Origin: Deferrisoma camini S3R1
GTDB taxonomy: Bacteria > Desulfobacterota > Deferrisomatia > Deferrisomatales > Deferrisomataceae
Length of the DNA stretch: 64,000 nucleotides
NCBI RefSeq assembly: GCF_000526155.1
Contig: NZ_JAFN01000001.1
Coordinates: forward strand, 4,074,001-4,138,000
Direction: 5' to 3'
Shown here: positions 62,854 through 64,000 of the stretch, in pieces
Layout of the letters: each line of letters starts with the position of its first letter
Position numbering within the stretch: the first letter of the stretch is position 1
Notes under the pieces: generated by a model
What the model was told of the DNA's origin: nothing
The model's database searches: none
What the model saw: only the letters and a program-made list of their open reading frames with translations
Position numbers and translations under genes: made by a program

Positions 62854-64000
62854 AGACGATCCTCGTGGTCGACGACGACCGCTCGATCCGACGGAGCCTG
62901 CTGCTGCACCTGAAGCGCCGGGGGTTCCGGGTGGTCACGGCCGAGACCGCCCGGGAGGGGCTCGAGCACCTGGGCCCCGACGGGCCGGACCTGGTGCTCC
63001 TGGACCTGCGGCTTCCTGGCGAGGACGGGTTCTGGTTTCTGGATCAGGTCCGGGACGTGCGGCCCGACACCCCGGTGGTCGTCATCACCGCCTACGACGA
63101 CATGTCCACCGCGGTGGAGGCCATGCGCCGGGGGGCCTTCGACCACCTGGGCAAGCCCCTGGACCTGGTGCACCTCGACACCGTGATCCGCCGGGCCCTG
63201 GACCTGGCCGCCCTGTCCCGCCGGGGCTACGCCTTTGCCGACGCGCCCCCGCCGGTGTACGACCCCCACACCATCGTGGGCCGCAGCCGGGCGATGAAGG
63301 AGGTGTACAAGGCCATCGGCGCCGTGGCCGACTCGCCGGCCACCGTGCTGATCCAGGGGGAGAGCGGCACCGGCAAGGAGGTGGTGGCCCGGGCCATCCA
63401 CTACAACGGCCGGTTCCGCAACGGCCCGTTCGTGGCCGTGTCGTGCTCGGCCCTGGCCCCCACCCTGCTGGAGAGCGAGCTGTTCGGCCACGAGCGCGGC
63501 GCGTTCACCGGCGCGGTCCAGGCCAAGCCCGGCAAGTTCGAGCTGGCCGAGGGCGGCACCCTGTTCCTCGACGAGATCTCCGAGGTGCCCCTGGACGTGC
63601 AGGTGAAGCTGCTGCGGTTCCTCCAGGAGCGGGAGTTCGAGCGGGTGGGCGGGGTCGAGACCCGCAAGGCCCGGGTGCGGGTGGTGGCGGCCACCAACCG
63701 GGACCTGGCCGAGCTGGTGGCCCGGGGGGAGTTCCGCCACGACCTGTACTACCGGCTCCGGGTCGTGACCCTGGAGCTGCCGCCCCTGCGGGAGCGGCCC
63801 GAGGACATCCCGCTGCTGGTCTCGTTCTTCCTCGAAAAGATCCGCCACGAGCTCGGCCGCAGCGTGGAGGTGGTGCCCGAGGAGGCGATGGAGATGCTTC
63901 GGGCCCACTCCTGGCCCGGCAACGTGCGCGAGCTCGAGAACGCCCTGCGCCGGGCGGCCGTGCTCTCGCCCGGCCGGGTGCTGCTGCCCGAGACCCTGCG
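62850..64000 (+). CDS. NtrC-family sigma-54 response regulator (cut by window end)
   Basis: The first 383 codons of a sigma-54-dependent activator; the C-terminal helix-turn-helix is beyond the window. Receiver with phospho-acceptor Asp52 (LVLLDLRLPGEDG). AAA+ domain with Walker A GESGTGKE (about 170-177), the intact sigma-54 contact loop GAFTGA (217-222), Walker B GGTLFLDEISEVPL and the ATNRDL sensor. It follows the sensor kinase with an ATGA overlap, so it is probably its regulator of the upstream carboxylate operon. ATG has a GGAGGAGG site. In contrast, the regulator at 7049 lacks these motifs. Confidence 0.93.
   Translation, partial: MKTILVVDDDRSIRRSLLLHLKRRGFRVVTAETAREGLEHLGPDGPDLVLLDLRLPGEDGFWFLDQVRDVRPDTPVVVITAYDDMSTAVEAMRRGAFDHLGKPLDLVHLDTVIRRALDLAALSRRGYAFADAPPPVYDPHTIVGRSRAMKEVYKAIGAVADSPATVLIQGESGTGKEVVARAIHYNGRFRNGPFVAVSCSALAPTLLESELFGHERGAFTGAVQAKPGKFELAEGGTLFLDEISEVPLDVQVKLLRFLQEREFERVGGVETRKARVRVVAATNRDLAELVARGEFRHDLYYRLRVVTLELPPLRERPEDIPLLVSFFLEKIRHELGRSVEVVPEEAMEMLRAHSWPGNVRELENALRRAAVLSPGRVLLPETL

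Overview
This is a GC-rich (about 70% by eye) bacterial chromosome segment, most like an anaerobic, metabolically versatile deltaproteobacterium in the broad sense. The basis is the tig-clpP-clpX-lon-hup order, NfnAB-type ferredoxin:NAD(P)H reductase genes, a selenocysteine tRNA, two Liv-type ABC importers, a TRAP importer, an acyl-CoA dehydrogenase, a CoA ligase and many two-component genes. No species name can be given. There is no prophage, transposase or CRISPR array.

Layout. 1-7000: remnant of a sterol-desaturase-type gene, a MocR-like DNA-binding domain with azlCD (branched-chain amino acid export), and a convergent liv importer operon (livJHMGF order). Its LivG carries a hydrophobic insertion of about 140 residues inside the ATPase domain. 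7000-13300: a NifA-like regulator with a degenerate AAA+ domain coupled to tgt, a DnaA-box cluster (possible origin), a LarA-superfamily protein and a lytic transglycosylase. 13300-20800: palindromic repeat copy A, nfnAB, poly(A) polymerase, a Lon-like protease coupled to Hsp20. 20800-28700: TRAP transporter dctPQM, an operon of CheY-like regulator, ResB and globin-coupled histidine kinase, and a PAS kinase. 28800-37700: protein quality control (groESL with CIRCE; tig, clpP, clpX, lon, hupB) with four tRNAs. 37800-46900: PilZ, SIS and acyl-CoA dehydrogenase genes, tRNA-Sec, small transporters and enzymes, an AbrB/PIN toxin-antitoxin pair and a Clp-like membrane protease. 46900-53500: palindromic repeat copy B, hrpB, larA, a PfkB-family kinase, tRNA-Cys. 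53500-64000: a radical-SAM activase, then a second Liv importer whose genes overlap or abut, an AMP-forming CoA ligase and a sensor kinase/NtrC pair cut by the window end. This reads as a system that senses, imports and CoA-activates a carboxylic acid.

Intergenic DNA has unusual content. Two copies of a 168-bp palindromic element, nearly identical, differ by a compensatory base-pair change. Many gaps hold degenerate tandem repeats of 7 or 8 nt in several families (CTAGTYT, CGGTCNT, TTCTGTC-like, GCTGGNAG), often with short GGGCC-type hairpins, and these combine as modules. Sigma-70 type promoters (TTGACN-17/18-TANNNT) can be read upstream of many units, and ATGA/GTGA overlaps mark many translationally coupled pairs.
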